Assembly (NCBI GenBank): GCA_007050885.1
Contig: SMYQ01000067.1
Location: forward strand, 1 to 44,026
Length of the DNA stretch: 44,026 nt
Source of the DNA: Candidatus Bathyarchaeota archaeon
GTDB taxonomy: Archaea > Thermoproteota > Bathyarchaeia > 40CM-2-53-6 > RBG-13-38-9
Reading direction: 5' to 3'
The notes beneath the pieces were generated by a model, which was given only the letters and a program-made list of their open reading frames with translations, was not told the DNA's origin and did no database searches. This document shows, in pieces, positions 26,141-35,364 of this stretch. The position numbers and the translations under genes were made by a program. Within the stretch, counting starts at the first letter, position 1, and each line of letters begins with the position of its first letter.

Positions 26141-26787
26141 TGAAGATCATTCTATACAAAAGGGGCGCTGAAGCAAACCTGTATCTTGATGAATGGTATG
26201 ATAGGAAAGTCATCATCAAGATGAGAGTCCCAAAACCTTATCGACATCCTAAACTTGATCTTAAGTTAAGAACCTCGCGCACGATACGTGAAGCAGAAAT
26301 TCTTCATGAAGCAAAGAAAACATCAGTACCCACCCCTACGATTTATTTTGTCGACGAAAAAGAAGCAAAAATAGTGATTGAATATATAGAAGGTATCAGA
26401 ATAAAAGAGAACTTTGAAAAATTGAACCATGTAGATCTAAACAGAATATGCCAAGATATAGGGATGAAGATAGGTCTTCTTCATAGATCAGGACTAATAC
26501 ACGGAGATCTTACAACTTCTAACATCATATTAACGAGAGATCAAAAGATTTTCTTAATAGATTTCGGTCTTAGTTTTCACTCACAAGATAACGAAGATAG
26601 AGGCGTCGATATTCATCTGATGAAGAGAGCTCTCGAAAGCACCCATTATGAATTTTCCAATATATGTATGAAGTCTATCATTAATGGCTATACCAAGGTT
26701 ATGAAGAAAAAACTCGTGAGGAAAATTCTTGATAGAGTTAAGGAAATAGAGGATAGAGGAAGATATTCAGGCGAGAGACACACATGA
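26140..26787 (+). CDS. bud32: KEOPS complex kinase/ATPase Bud32
   Basis: A 215-residue small protein kinase-like ATPase that activates Kae1. The catalytic loop is HGDLTTSN (H121-D123) and the metal aspartate is D141 in DFGLSF. The N-terminal lobe has KRGAEANLYL and KMRVPKPYRHP, typical of Bud32. The C-terminus RGRYSGERHT resembles the conserved ERG/R tail. ATG at 26140 shares its first base with the last base of the kae1 stop. It is convergent with the XTP pyrophosphatase gene. Confidence 0.95.
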   Translation: MKIILYKRGAEANLYLDEWYDRKVIIKMRVPKPYRHPKLDLKLRTSRTIREAEILHEAKKTSVPTPTIYFVDEKEAKIVIEYIEGIRIKENFEKLNHVDLNRICQDIGMKIGLLHRSGLIHGDLTTSNIILTRDQKIFLIDFGLSFHSQDNEDRGVDIHLMKRALESTHYEFSNICMKSIINGYTKVMKKKLVRKILDRVKEIEDRGRYSGERHT

Positions 26788-26790
26788 TTC

Positions 26791-27363
26791 TTAGCCACGA
26801 GTTTTAAACCAATCAGAGAATTTTGTAAAAGCAAAGTATCTATGAGAGACTCGTTGTTTTGATTCTATTCCCATCTCAGCATACGTCTCATCACAATTTT
26901 TAGGAATAAAGATGGGGTCAAATCCCCACCCTTTCCCTCTCTTCTTATCAGCGATTCTTCCTAAAACAATACCAGAGAATAGATGTATATCATCAATATT
27001 CTCTGCATAAGCCACAACAGATTCAAATCTCGAAGTTCTATCATTGACATTGGACATTAACTTTAGAACTCCAGAGTTGCCTATTGTTTTGTAAACATAT
27101 GAGGAATAAGGCCCAGGAAATCCACTCAGCTGTTCAACAAAAAGGCCTGAGTCTTCAAGAAAGAGTGGAGTTTTTAATTGTTCATAGAGATATCTTGCAC
27201 TTTCTGTGGCAATAGTTTTCAATGAGCTCGATTGAATTTCTTGATAAGCAGTATCTTTATGTTGGAAAGATATTCCATTCTTGTTTAATATTTTTCTGAC
27301 TTCTAATGTTTTGTTAGGATTGCTTGTTACAAAAAGCAATGTTGAAGATTTCTTTTGATTCAA
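26791..27363 (-). CDS. Non-canonical purine NTP pyrophosphatase (XTP/ITP, RdgB/HAM1 family)
   Basis: A 190-residue house-cleaning enzyme that hydrolyses XTP, ITP and dITP to monophosphates. Family motifs are FVTSNPNKTLEVRKIL at the start, LEDSGLFVEQLSGFPGPYS, GKGWGFDPIFIP and a late SHRYFAF. ATG start at 27363. The gene is convergent with bud32, separated by 3 nt. The Kae1-Bud32-RdgB neighbourhood is common in archaea. Confidence 0.94.
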   Translation of the reverse strand: MNQKKSSTLLFVTSNPNKTLEVRKILNKNGISFQHKDTAYQEIQSSSLKTIATESARYLYEQLKTPLFLEDSGLFVEQLSGFPGPYSSYVYKTIGNSGVLKLMSNVNDRTSRFESVVAYAENIDDIHLFSGIVLGRIADKKRGKGWGFDPIFIPKNCDETYAEMGIESKQRVSHRYFAFTKFSDWFKTRG

Positions 27364-27535
27364 TGAGATTCCCTCATTTCCTATAATATTTCTTTGACTA
27401 TGAAACTATAGTTTTTGGGTCATTATCTAAACATTTTATTATGGAGATATTCTAAAGACAAGAAAAAAAATCAATTCATTTGATTTAATAACCTAAAATT
27501 TATTTTAGCCGTTAATATAATATTGAGGAAAGTGG

Positions 27536-27543
27536 TTTTATAC
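27536..27543 (+). promoter_or_regulatory. Candidate TATA element for the tandem RAM genes
   Basis: TTTTATAC sits about 30 nt before the ATG at 27573, so the transcript would be nearly leaderless. The rest of the 209-nt gap from 27364 is A/T-rich with no recognisable RNA or reading frame. Confidence 0.35.
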
Positions 27544-27572
27544 TGGTTGAGTGACGATAGAGTAGAAGACAA

Positions 27573-27812
27573 ATGATCTCGGCATGTATTCTGATTAGGA
27601 CTGAGAGAGGACGATTTGATGAAGTCGTTGATCGCATGAAGCAATTTAGTGAAACAAAAAATGTAATAGCTGTACTAGGAAGATATGACGTTGTGGTTGA
27701 AATCGAAGTACCAGATTATGATAGCCTAGGAAGAACAGTAATGAAGATGGGTAAAATGGGCGGAGTGGTATTTACAGAAACATTACCGGAAATGAAAATG
27801 GAGGGACAATAG
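27573..27812 (+). CDS. Stand-alone RAM (Lrp/AsnC ligand-binding) domain protein, copy 1
   Basis: A 79-residue protein that is only the RAM ligand-binding fold of Lrp/AsnC regulators, with no helix-turn-helix. The conserved turn is VLGRYDVVVEIEVPDYDSL. Such stand-alone RAM proteins (SraM-type) assemble into ring-shaped oligomers and bind amino acids; they may modulate Lrp partners or enzymes. The specific partner is unknown. It sits 2 nt before a second RAM gene. A match to the window's LysM-like regulator or to the homocitrate synthase RAM domain is possible but unsupported. Confidence 0.85.
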   Translation: MISACILIRTERGRFDEVVDRMKQFSETKNVIAVLGRYDVVVEIEVPDYDSLGRTVMKMGKMGGVVFTETLPEMKMEGQ

Positions 27813-27814
27813 AT

Positions 27815-28039
27815 ATGCTAAGTGCTTACGTCCTCATAAAAACAATTCCCACTAGAATCGAGGACACTTTATCAGAAGTAAAGAAATTTTCTCAAGTTAA
27901 AAAGGCATATATGGTTTATGGCCGATGGGACATCGTTGCATTGATGAATGTATCAGAATACAAAGAGCTCAAAACCATTACTGCTGAAATAAACAGCATG
28001 AAAGGTGTACGAAGCACAGAGACTTTAGCTAGCACATAG
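27815..28039 (+). CDS. Stand-alone RAM domain protein, copy 2
   Basis: A 74-residue RAM domain similar in layout to its upstream neighbour (SAYVLIKT versus SACILIRT; YGRWDIVALMNVSEYKEL versus LGRYDVVVEIEVPDYDSL). The divergence is high, so the duplication is old. ATG at 27815, 2 nt after the previous stop, so the two are surely co-transcribed. They may form hetero-oligomers. The gene is convergent with egsA. Ligand and target cannot be told from sequence. Confidence 0.85.
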   Translation: MLSAYVLIKTIPTRIEDTLSEVKKFSQVKKAYMVYGRWDIVALMNVSEYKELKTITAEINSMKGVRSTETLAST

Positions 28040-28065
28040 CTATACATTTGAAGCAGTACTATTGT

Positions 28066-29118
28066 TCAAGAGATAACTTTGGATCTCTTTGCCAGTCTTT
28101 CTGCTTGTCGAACTGTTATTCCCTTATCCCCAAATATGGTGTATCTCTCAGGTCGAATTTGGTGTATCATCGTTAGAGCTTTTACTATGTGTTTTTCTTC
28201 AACTCCCAACTGAGATGCATTAGTTGGAGCTCCAATCTTTTTCAATACATTCCTTACAAGTCTCCAATTCGCCTTTTGAAGATAGGCACTCATAATTGCA
28301 CCTACACCACATTGTTCACCGTGGAAGGTGGCATTAGAGGTTATCATAGATAGTGCATGGCTGAACATGTGTTCAGAGCCACTGCAAGGCCGGCTACTGC
28401 CTGCTATGCTAATAGCTACACCACAACTTATTAGAGCTTCAACAACTGTTCTAACTGCTTCTTCGCTGACAGACTTAATAATCGCAGCATTTTTCATAAC
28501 TAGTCTAGAGCTCATTAACGCTAGTTCTGCCGCATAATCACCATAATATTCACCTTTGACTCGATAACCTAATTTCCAGTCACGCACGGCAGTATACTTT
28601 GCCACGACATCTCCACAACCGCTTGCCAACAATCGGTATGGTGATTTTGAGATGAGTGAAATATCTGCTAGTATAACTATAGGAGCTTGACCACCAAGTG
28701 AATATGGTTTTTCAAGTCCCTTAATTGAAGCTTGAGAACTTGCTATACCATCATGTGAAGCTGCAGTCGGAACACTAATGAAATGTAACTTCCTGTTTGC
28801 TGAAGATAGTTTAGCAACATCAATGACTTTTCCCCCTCCCACACCTATCACTACAGAGGGTCTTTTTTCAGCGATAATATCTTCAGCTGATCGAACAGAT
28901 TCTATTGTCGAGTTCTTTGAAGTAAAGTAGTCTGTAGAAATAGAATATTTATCAAATATTTGATCAATTTCTTTTTCAAGTAAACCACCCATCTTTGTAC
29001 CCCTAATTATGAGAACTTTTCTATTGAATCCAAATTTCTCACAGATTTGACCAAGTTTTTCAATAATTTTTGTTCCGATTATGACCTCTCGGGGGAGCTG
29101 CATATAATGGGCATGCAA
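28066..29118 (-). CDS. egsA: sn-Glycerol-1-phosphate dehydrogenase
   Basis: A 350-residue enzyme that reduces dihydroxyacetone phosphate to G1P, the backbone of archaeal membrane lipids. It belongs to the iron-type alcohol dehydrogenase superfamily. VVIGVGGGKVIDVAK is the nucleotide motif, SVPTAASHDGIASSQASI the substrate and metal region, and HGEQCGVGA holds another metal histidine. The TTG at 29118 has a GAGGTCA ribosome-binding site 5 nt upstream. An in-frame ATG five codons later (29103) gives the more usual start. It leads into a lipid gene set on the same strand. Confidence 0.96.
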   Translation of the reverse strand: MHAHYMQLPREVIIGTKIIEKLGQICEKFGFNRKVLIIRGTKMGGLLEKEIDQIFDKYSISTDYFTSKNSTIESVRSAEDIIAEKRPSVVIGVGGGKVIDVAKLSSANRKLHFISVPTAASHDGIASSQASIKGLEKPYSLGGQAPIVILADISLISKSPYRLLASGCGDVVAKYTAVRDWKLGYRVKGEYYGDYAAELALMSSRLVMKNAAIIKSVSEEAVRTVVEALISCGVAISIAGSSRPCSGSEHMFSHALSMITSNATFHGEQCGVGAIMSAYLQKANWRLVRNVLKKIGAPTNASQLGVEEKHIVKALTMIHQIRPERYTIFGDKGITVRQAERLAKRSKVIS

Positions 29119-29130
29119 TATTGTGACCTC

Positions 29131-30939
29131 TCAAATGAAAAGCGCTAGACCTATCAAATTGGAGACTAAGAGAAGTATTCCCATATATCTCACAACTAAC
29201 CGCGCAATATTATACATAAATGAGGTGAGGTTTTCAAGAGACCGCGATCCTAAACTGGTTACACTAACGTTTTTGGAAGACGAACATATAGTTACCTCCT
29301 CCAAGTTTTCTTGGGCGTCCTTAACAGTCTTTTTAATTGAATCCACAATATTATCTTGATTCAACATCTCCCCAAATGGATAATAACCTAATTTTGCACG
29401 TACGAGACCATTGACTACATGTGTATCAGTAGTCATTATCTCACCTCCATTAATTCCTATTTCATTTAAAGAAGTAAGAATTTTTTCTCTCAGCCCTTTA
29501 ATCATATTATTTGCGTCGATAATTATGTATGCTATCAATTGATCAAAATTCTTGAATAAGAATACTCTCATTCCGCCAGGACCAACGCCTTGCCTCGGAT
29601 CGATATTTTCAAAATTGTGTTTAGCAACCCCCATTTCGACCTTTTTTTCGGTGGCGCTCGAGGATTCTATGGCTTGGTATGCAGCAGATCTTAGATCGTT
29701 TAACTCCTCTTCAACAAACATTCTCGCGTCATTAATGCAATTGTGTGAATCAATTATTCCTACATGTTTAAATTTGTTTTTTGCCTTCGATTCAATTTCT
29801 TTACCTAATTCAATCGGTATATCTTCCATATCTTTAGGCGACTGAGTAAGTGTTAGCAGTAGACATTTTCCGAAAATTTGAGAATTAACTTTTGCTGATC
29901 CCACTTCGATTGTTTTGAAAGTAGAGACCACATTACTTGGTTCACAATCTCTTAACATGATTTTGATTGTAGAAATCACTTTTGCATTATCCTCTTGAGA
30001 GACCAGATTGTTTTCATGACCAGATATTCCATGAGGTACAAAAACTGCAATGTTCTTTGTTTCAAATTTATTCTGGATCAAACATGGTAGCATACTACTC
30101 CCAACATTAAGAAATGGTCCCGGATGAAAATTGGATATAGCAATTATTCCTTTCGTCTCACTTCTGCGTTTGCTATCAAATCGAATAAGTGTCACTTCTA
30201 TTTCGCTTTCAGTTCCGATCTCTTTCAAAAAAGTTTCAAACATTTCATTTTTCCTATCAAGCCAATCGACGAGGAACGCTTTGAATATCCTCAAAGGAGA
30301 AACTTTGATGATTCTTTTTCCTTGCCACTCGATTAATCTAAGTAAGAACATCAAAGGAATTATCGAAAGAGTAACTGCTAGAATTAATGCTTCTAATATA
30401 ACAATTAATTCGAATATCATTAGGAAGCTAGCCATCAATATAGAAATCAATGGTTGAAGAAGTGAGAAGATAATCTTGTGCAGGTTGGACTTCGATGATA
30501 ATGAGAATACAACAATTGATCTTAGAGGCATAATTGTAAACAAGCCAAATAAGAAAGGGTCTTGAGGAAAATGAAAAATACCTAATCGACTATGGGCTAT
30601 TCCTCCTAGAATGATAATCAAAATCCAAATCGCACAAGAAAGAAGGGAAAGGGCGAGAAATCTTCTAAAGGAAAATGGAGGATCGTCTTTCAGAAGAATC
30701 CATGAAGCAATGATATCTAATGATACTGAAGGTATGAAAAACACAAAAATACCGAAAACAACGCCGTGAAGAGCCGATGATAATACTGGATTAACGAGAA
30801 AGAAGGCTAACAAACAACCGAGGGTTGCAGTAACAAAAAGTTGAAACAGAAGGATCGACATCGATGGAAAAGCCAGAATTCGTACAAATTTATAGTACGG
30901 TAGCATCCTACCTATAAAATGAACACTGGGATGATTCAC
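29131..30939 (-). CDS. DUF2070 family membrane protein with soluble histidine-rich domain
   Basis: A 602-residue archaeal protein of unknown function. About six hydrophobic segments fill residues 24-200. A soluble domain follows, and one last membrane helix lies at about 578-602. The soluble part carries HPGP (272), VPHGISGHEN (301-310), DSHN (397) and TTDTH (503-507). These His/Asp motifs look like metal ligands of a hydrolase. GTG start at 30939. It lies between GGGP synthase and G1P dehydrogenase with 12-22 nt gaps, so it shares their operon. A role in lipid or envelope metabolism is inference only. Confidence 0.8.
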   Translation of the reverse strand: MNHPSVHFIGRMLPYYKFVRILAFPSMSILLFQLFVTATLGCLLAFFLVNPVLSSALHGVVFGIFVFFIPSVSLDIIASWILLKDDPPFSFRRFLALSLLSCAIWILIIILGGIAHSRLGIFHFPQDPFLFGLFTIMPLRSIVVFSLSSKSNLHKIIFSLLQPLISILMASFLMIFELIVILEALILAVTLSIIPLMFLLRLIEWQGKRIIKVSPLRIFKAFLVDWLDRKNEMFETFLKEIGTESEIEVTLIRFDSKRRSETKGIIAISNFHPGPFLNVGSSMLPCLIQNKFETKNIAVFVPHGISGHENNLVSQEDNAKVISTIKIMLRDCEPSNVVSTFKTIEVGSAKVNSQIFGKCLLLTLTQSPKDMEDIPIELGKEIESKAKNKFKHVGIIDSHNCINDARMFVEEELNDLRSAAYQAIESSSATEKKVEMGVAKHNFENIDPRQGVGPGGMRVFLFKNFDQLIAYIIIDANNMIKGLREKILTSLNEIGINGGEIMTTDTHVVNGLVRAKLGYYPFGEMLNQDNIVDSIKKTVKDAQENLEEVTICSSSKNVSVTSLGSRSLENLTSFMYNIARLVVRYMGILLLVSNLIGLALFI

Positions 30940-30961
30940 ACTGAGGTACCTCGATGATATT

Positions 30962-31717
30962 TTAGATCTTTTCTAAATACTTGACCAATTTTTCTGTATT
31001 TTTGATAGAGGATTCTTCAATCAAAGTACCTGTTATGATGATATCAGCGCCAGCATTTACAATTTCCCGAGCATGTTGGGTAGTTTTTATTCCACCACCT
31101 ACTATGACCTTTATCCCAACAGAGTTTCTAACTAGAGAAATCATATCTTTAGAAACGGGTATTTTCGAGCCCGAACCTGCTTCCAAATATACGAAACGCA
31201 TTCCAAGATACTCTGCAGCAAGAGCATACATTGATCCAAGCTCGGGTTTATCTGAAGGTATAGGAAGAGCTTGACCAACAAACCCTGCAGCACCAGTATT
31301 CGAACCAACTATGATATATCCCATTGGTAAAACCTCAAGATCATAACGTTTCACTAACGGAGCACCTAATGCTTGTGCTCCTGTGATGTAGTACGGATTA
31401 ATAGAATTCATCAAAGAACTAAAGAAAATGGCATCTGCATATTCGCTTATTCCAGCTATGCCATTTGGAAACAATATTACTGGGATACTGACATTGTTCT
31501 TTATCGATTTAATTATCTCATCAAGTTCACGTTGGGATACAACCGTACTTCCTCCCACCATAATTGCTGAAGAACCCATCTCTTGAAGTTTATTTGCAAG
31601 TTCACAAGCTTTTTCAGGAGTAACATTCTGAGGATCAATCAACGAGAGATGAATCGCACCGTTTCGTGCAATTTTATCAAGTAGATACCTCTCAACCTTC
31701 CCAACCATTTTTCTCAT
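30962..31717 (-). CDS. Geranylgeranylglyceryl phosphate synthase
   Basis: A 251-residue TIM-barrel prenyltransferase that forms the first ether bond, joining geranylgeranyl diphosphate to G1P. Visible are HLSLIDPQNVTPE, VGGSTVVSQRELDEII, the long YLEAGSGSKIPVS segment, and VGGGIKTTQHA with ITGTLIEE for phosphate binding. Start ATG at 31717 (or M4 at 31708). TATAAAT-like sequence near 31790 on the minus strand may be its promoter. It is divergent from the next lipid enzyme, UbiA-type DGGGP synthase. Confidence 0.95.
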   Translation of the reverse strand: MRKMVGKVERYLLDKIARNGAIHLSLIDPQNVTPEKACELANKLQEMGSSAIMVGGSTVVSQRELDEIIKSIKNNVSIPVILFPNGIAGISEYADAIFFSSLMNSINPYYITGAQALGAPLVKRYDLEVLPMGYIIVGSNTGAAGFVGQALPIPSDKPELGSMYALAAEYLGMRFVYLEAGSGSKIPVSKDMISLVRNSVGIKVIVGGGIKTTQHAREIVNAGADIIITGTLIEESSIKNTEKLVKYLEKI

Positions 31718-31954
31718 CTCATATTCAAAGAATCATTTGGAAATAATCTGCTAACCCGAAATCCTTCTTTTCACTCTGGTTTAAGGATTCATATAAATTG
31801 GCGATATTAATTCATTTATTATGAAGGCTCTAATTTTCTCATTAGATACTTTGCGTATCACAAATTAGTAGCTGTTATTTATCCTTATAGAAGATCAAAT
31901 ATTAAAAAACAGATTATAACAGCAATAGATTGAATTTTAGTTGGAAGATAATTG

Positions 31955-32815
31955 ATGACTTATTACTTATTAAAACTTAAAGGTGGTTTTACATTAATTA
32001 GACCAATAAATTGTTTTATGATCGGCTTCGCTGTAATAGCCGGTCAATATATCGCATTGGGAATATTACCTAGCTTTAGTAATGCAATTCTTGGTTTTTT
32101 TTCTGCAGCTTTCCTAATGGCCAGTACCATGTCAATGAACGACTATTATGACCTTGAAATCGATAAAATTAACTGTCCAAAAAGACCAATACCATCAGGA
32201 ATAATAACGCCAAGGGAAGCAATTTTAATTAGCATTATCTCGGGGTTCATAGGAATAATTGCTGCAGCATTAATCAATGCATATAGTTTAGCGGTGGCAT
32301 CTTTCGCATTGACTCTCATGTTATATTATAATACAAGAGGAAAAAAAACAGGATTTTTCGGAAACATTTTGGTTAGTATATGCATTGGATTACCGTTTAT
32401 TTTTGGAGGTGCTGCCGTCGGTAGAGTAACATATCTCTTGGTGCTTTTTTCATTAATGGCGTTCATCTCAAATCTAGGCAGAGAAGTGACTAAAGGTATA
32501 ATGGATTTAGATGGTGATCGCGAAAAAAAAATCAAGACAATTGCTGTTATGCATGGACCAAGGAAAGCATCTATTGTTGCAGCGATGTTGTACGTTATTG
32601 CAGTTGGAGTTAGTTTTGTGCCACCAATTCTTGGGATTGTCAGTATGGCCTACATTCCATTTGTTCTAGTGTCTGACATTGGATTTGTTAGCTCAAGTAT
32701 ATTTTTAACAAGGAAATATGACATGGAATATGCAGAACAGACAAAGAGAAAAGTGTTGATATGGATGTTTTTTGGTCTTCTAGCGTTCATCGCCGGAAGT
32801 ATTTACATTAAATAA
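31955..32815 (+). CDS. ubiA: Digeranylgeranylglyceryl phosphate synthase (UbiA family)
   Basis: About 286 residues with roughly eight hydrophobic segments, an integral-membrane prenyltransferase adding the second geranylgeranyl chain. The first Asp-rich motif is NDYYDLEIDKINCPKRPIPSG and the second is KGIMDLDGDREKKIKT; both bind Mg-diphosphate. Start at the ATG at 31955 (a TTG lies directly before). It stands alone on the plus strand inside the lipid cluster. Context supports DGGGP synthase over other UbiA enzymes. Confidence 0.9.
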   Translation: MTYYLLKLKGGFTLIRPINCFMIGFAVIAGQYIALGILPSFSNAILGFFSAAFLMASTMSMNDYYDLEIDKINCPKRPIPSGIITPREAILISIISGFIGIIAAALINAYSLAVASFALTLMLYYNTRGKKTGFFGNILVSICIGLPFIFGGAAVGRVTYLLVLFSLMAFISNLGREVTKGIMDLDGDREKKIKTIAVMHGPRKASIVAAMLYVIAVGVSFVPPILGIVSMAYIPFVLVSDIGFVSSSIFLTRKYDMEYAEQTKRKVLIWMFFGLLAFIAGSIYIK

Positions 32816-32844
32816 CTGTCTGAAAAGAATATTTGGCTCAAGTG

Positions 32845-34119
32845 CTAATTAGACTTTTGACCAATCTCTTCAACGATTTCTTTTGCACGATCCATTCTAA
32901 CTTTTCTTTCTTTAACCATTATAGCGGCTACCTTGTCTATCATATCACCTTCAGCTCCAGCCATAGTCGCAACATTTCTGGCATGTAGTGTCATATGACC
33001 TCTTTGAATGCCCTCAGTCGCTAAAGCTCTTAGTGCTGCAAAATTTTGAGCAAGTCCAACAGAGGTTATGATTTGAGCAAGTTCTATCGCGGTACTAACA
33101 CCGAGAATTTTTACTGAGATTTTCGCTATTGGATGTGTGGCTGTCGCACCACCTATAAGTCCAACCGCCATAGGAAGCTCTATTGTTCCAACAAGATCAC
33201 CTGCCTTATTTTTTTCCCAAGTACTAAGAGGCAAATAGCTTCCTTGAATTGCTGCGTAGGCATGAGCCCCAGCTTCAACGGCCCTTGTATCGTTACCCGT
33301 GGCCAAAACAACCGCTGTTATACCATTCATTATTCCTTTATTATGAGTTGCACAGCGATATTGATCTGCAAGTGCAAAGTGGTAAGCTTCAACTATTCCA
33401 TCTACTACCGCTTCTCCTCCAATAGCTGTTTTAGAAAAAGTTGCTTTTACTCTCGCAAGTCTTTCAGTGGCCAGATTTGAAATTATTCTAAGGCGTACTT
33501 CTCCTCCTGTGATTTCTTCAATGGTAGGGGCTACGGCTTCAGCCATTGTATTTACCGCATTCGCTCCCATTGCATCTCTACAATCTACAAGCAACTCAAT
33601 AATTACCATATTACCAACGATCGTTTTTAGAACCTTACATCGTACGTCTTTAGCTCCTCCACCCTTTGATACTAGGATCGGATCCTGTTCGTTTGCCTTT
33701 CTCAAAATCCTCTCTTTATTGGAGATTATTGACATTCTCGCGCCATATGGATCTTGAATATTTAGTACCTGTATTTGACCTATCATAATTGGATCTGTGC
33801 AGCTAGCAGTGAATCCGCCTTTTGTTCTTGCCATTTTTGCCGCATTGCTGGCAGCAGCAACAACTGAAGGTTCCTCAATCGCCATTGGGATGAGATAGTC
33901 GTTTCCATTGATAAGAAAATTAGTCGCAATTCCTAAAGTGACGGGTATAACACCTATAACGTTCTCTATCATTCGATCTGCAAGTTCGGCATTTAATGAA
34001 CCTGTTGTCTGTAGAGCTTTAACTTCTTCATCATTTAGAGAAGCAAAATCCTTTAGAATATTAATCCGTTCATTTAGAGAGAGTTTGTAGAAGCCTGATA
34101 GCTGAGAACTTTTTTTCAT
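32845..34119 (-). CDS. hmgA: Hydroxymethylglutaryl-CoA reductase, class II type
   Basis: A 424-residue enzyme that reduces HMG-CoA to mevalonate. The sequence is of the class II (mostly bacterial) type: it starts FYKLSLNERINIL and has MAIEEPSVVAAASNAAKMAR, DAMGANAVNTMAEAVAP, THNKGIMNGI and RGHMTLHARN with catalytic Glu, Asp, Lys and His. Most archaea carry class I, though class II occurs in some lineages. It has no membrane anchor. The neighbours fni and mvk argue for a biosynthetic role. ATG start at 34119. Confidence 0.93.
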   Translation of the reverse strand: MKKSSQLSGFYKLSLNERINILKDFASLNDEEVKALQTTGSLNAELADRMIENVIGVIPVTLGIATNFLINGNDYLIPMAIEEPSVVAAASNAAKMARTKGGFTASCTDPIMIGQIQVLNIQDPYGARMSIISNKERILRKANEQDPILVSKGGGAKDVRCKVLKTIVGNMVIIELLVDCRDAMGANAVNTMAEAVAPTIEEITGGEVRLRIISNLATERLARVKATFSKTAIGGEAVVDGIVEAYHFALADQYRCATHNKGIMNGITAVVLATGNDTRAVEAGAHAYAAIQGSYLPLSTWEKNKAGDLVGTIELPMAVGLIGGATATHPIAKISVKILGVSTAIELAQIITSVGLAQNFAALRALATEGIQRGHMTLHARNVATMAGAEGDMIDKVAAIMVKERKVRMDRAKEIVEEIGQKSN

Positions 34120-34192
34120 ACCTCATACGCCCATAAACATGATCTATTAGCGGTTAATTAATAAAAAACTAATAATCTCCAATTTAATCATT

Positions 34193-35296
34193 TTATGATA
34201 AATCTACCAGTGTTCTTTGTGCATATTCTTTAGTAGAATATCCTCTTTCATTCAGCCAATTGGCTGTATCACCTTTAACTATCAAGGGCACTTTTCGCAG
34301 CATACTAACATCCTTGGCACCTACAAGAAACATGCTTAATCTCAATTCTTGAATTAGAGCTTCCACCATTTCGTTAAGAAATTTGTAGCCCTGAGTAGCC
34401 GCCTTTAGTATAGGCAATGCCATGCCTCCAGCTGAAGCTCCAAGTGCTATTGATTTGGCTATGTCTAGTCCAGTCCTCAAGCCTCCTGATGAAATCACTA
34501 TTAGATTAGTTTTTTTTGTTGCCTCTACAAGGCTTACACAAGTGGGTATTCCCCAATTTCTGAAAGTATTTCCTAATCTCTTTTGGATTGTTCTCCCTGC
34601 TTTTATAGCTCTGAAATATTCTACTAGAGACCAACTGGTTCCACCTAGTCCTGCAACATCGATACCTTTTACACCTGCTTTCTCTATGAGTTGAGCCATC
34701 TCTGCAGAAATTCCAGATCCTGTCTCCTTAATGACTATTGGGATTTCCAAATTGGAACATATTTCTTGAATTTTTAAAAGTACCCCAGTAAAATTTGGTT
34801 CACCTTCGAACTGTACCGATTCCTGAAGTGGATTGGAATGTATCATCAAAGCATCTGCCTCTACCATTTCTATAGCCATCTTTGCTTGTTCAACATCATA
34901 ATTCTTTGAAAGCTGTGGACAACCAATATTAGCGAAAACCAAAGCGTTGGGAGCGAAATCTCTAACCACACGATAAGTTTTTTTCAAGTTTGGATTTTCA
35001 ATGGCTGCTCTTTGACTTCCAACACCTATTCCCAAACCATATTGTTCAGCACACAAGGCGAGCATCTTGTTTACCTTAATTGCCTTAGTGGTCCCTCCTG
35101 TCATTGACTCAATTATTAGTGGCACCTCAAGCATGCGTTCAAAAATTCTAAGTGAGGTATCTATATCAGACAAATCAAGTTCTGAAAGTGTTTGATGGAT
35201 CAAAGTAATATCTTCGAATCCTGCACTAGTATCTGAAATGACACTTTCTTTGATAGATATTTCCAAATGATCTTTTTTTCTCTTCTCTATTTTCAT
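34193..35296 (-). CDS. fni: Isopentenyl-diphosphate delta-isomerase, type 2
   Basis: A 367-residue FMN-dependent enzyme that interconverts IPP and DMAPP. Visible are RKKDHLEISI at the start, SMTGGTTKAIKVN, GVGSQRAAIE, HSNPLQESVQFEGEPNF, KETGSGIS and GGLRTGLDIAKSIALGA. ATG start at 35296. It stands between mevalonate kinase and HMG-CoA reductase, each 68-73 nt away. An intervening T-rich stretch after its stop may end transcripts or host an hmgA promoter. Confidence 0.96.
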   Translation of the reverse strand: MKIEKRKKDHLEISIKESVISDTSAGFEDITLIHQTLSELDLSDIDTSLRIFERMLEVPLIIESMTGGTTKAIKVNKMLALCAEQYGLGIGVGSQRAAIENPNLKKTYRVVRDFAPNALVFANIGCPQLSKNYDVEQAKMAIEMVEADALMIHSNPLQESVQFEGEPNFTGVLLKIQEICSNLEIPIVIKETGSGISAEMAQLIEKAGVKGIDVAGLGGTSWSLVEYFRAIKAGRTIQKRLGNTFRNWGIPTCVSLVEATKKTNLIVISSGGLRTGLDIAKSIALGASAGGMALPILKAATQGYKFLNEMVEALIQELRLSMFLVGAKDVSMLRKVPLIVKGDTANWLNERGYSTKEYAQRTLVDLS

Positions 35297-35364
35297 TCAC
35301 TTATCTTCCCAAGTTAAGCCAATATTAAATTTGAACTCATTTTGGAGAACAATGATATTTACGT

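Noticed and set aside
27364..27572. Possible RNA gene in the gap before the RAM genes
   Set aside because: A/T-rich throughout, no cloverleaf, no C/D-box pair or stable hairpin seen by eye.
31820..31867. 15-codon frame between GGGP synthase and UbiA genes
   Set aside because: Very short, unremarkable residues, not near a start of a related pathway gene in a leader-like position.
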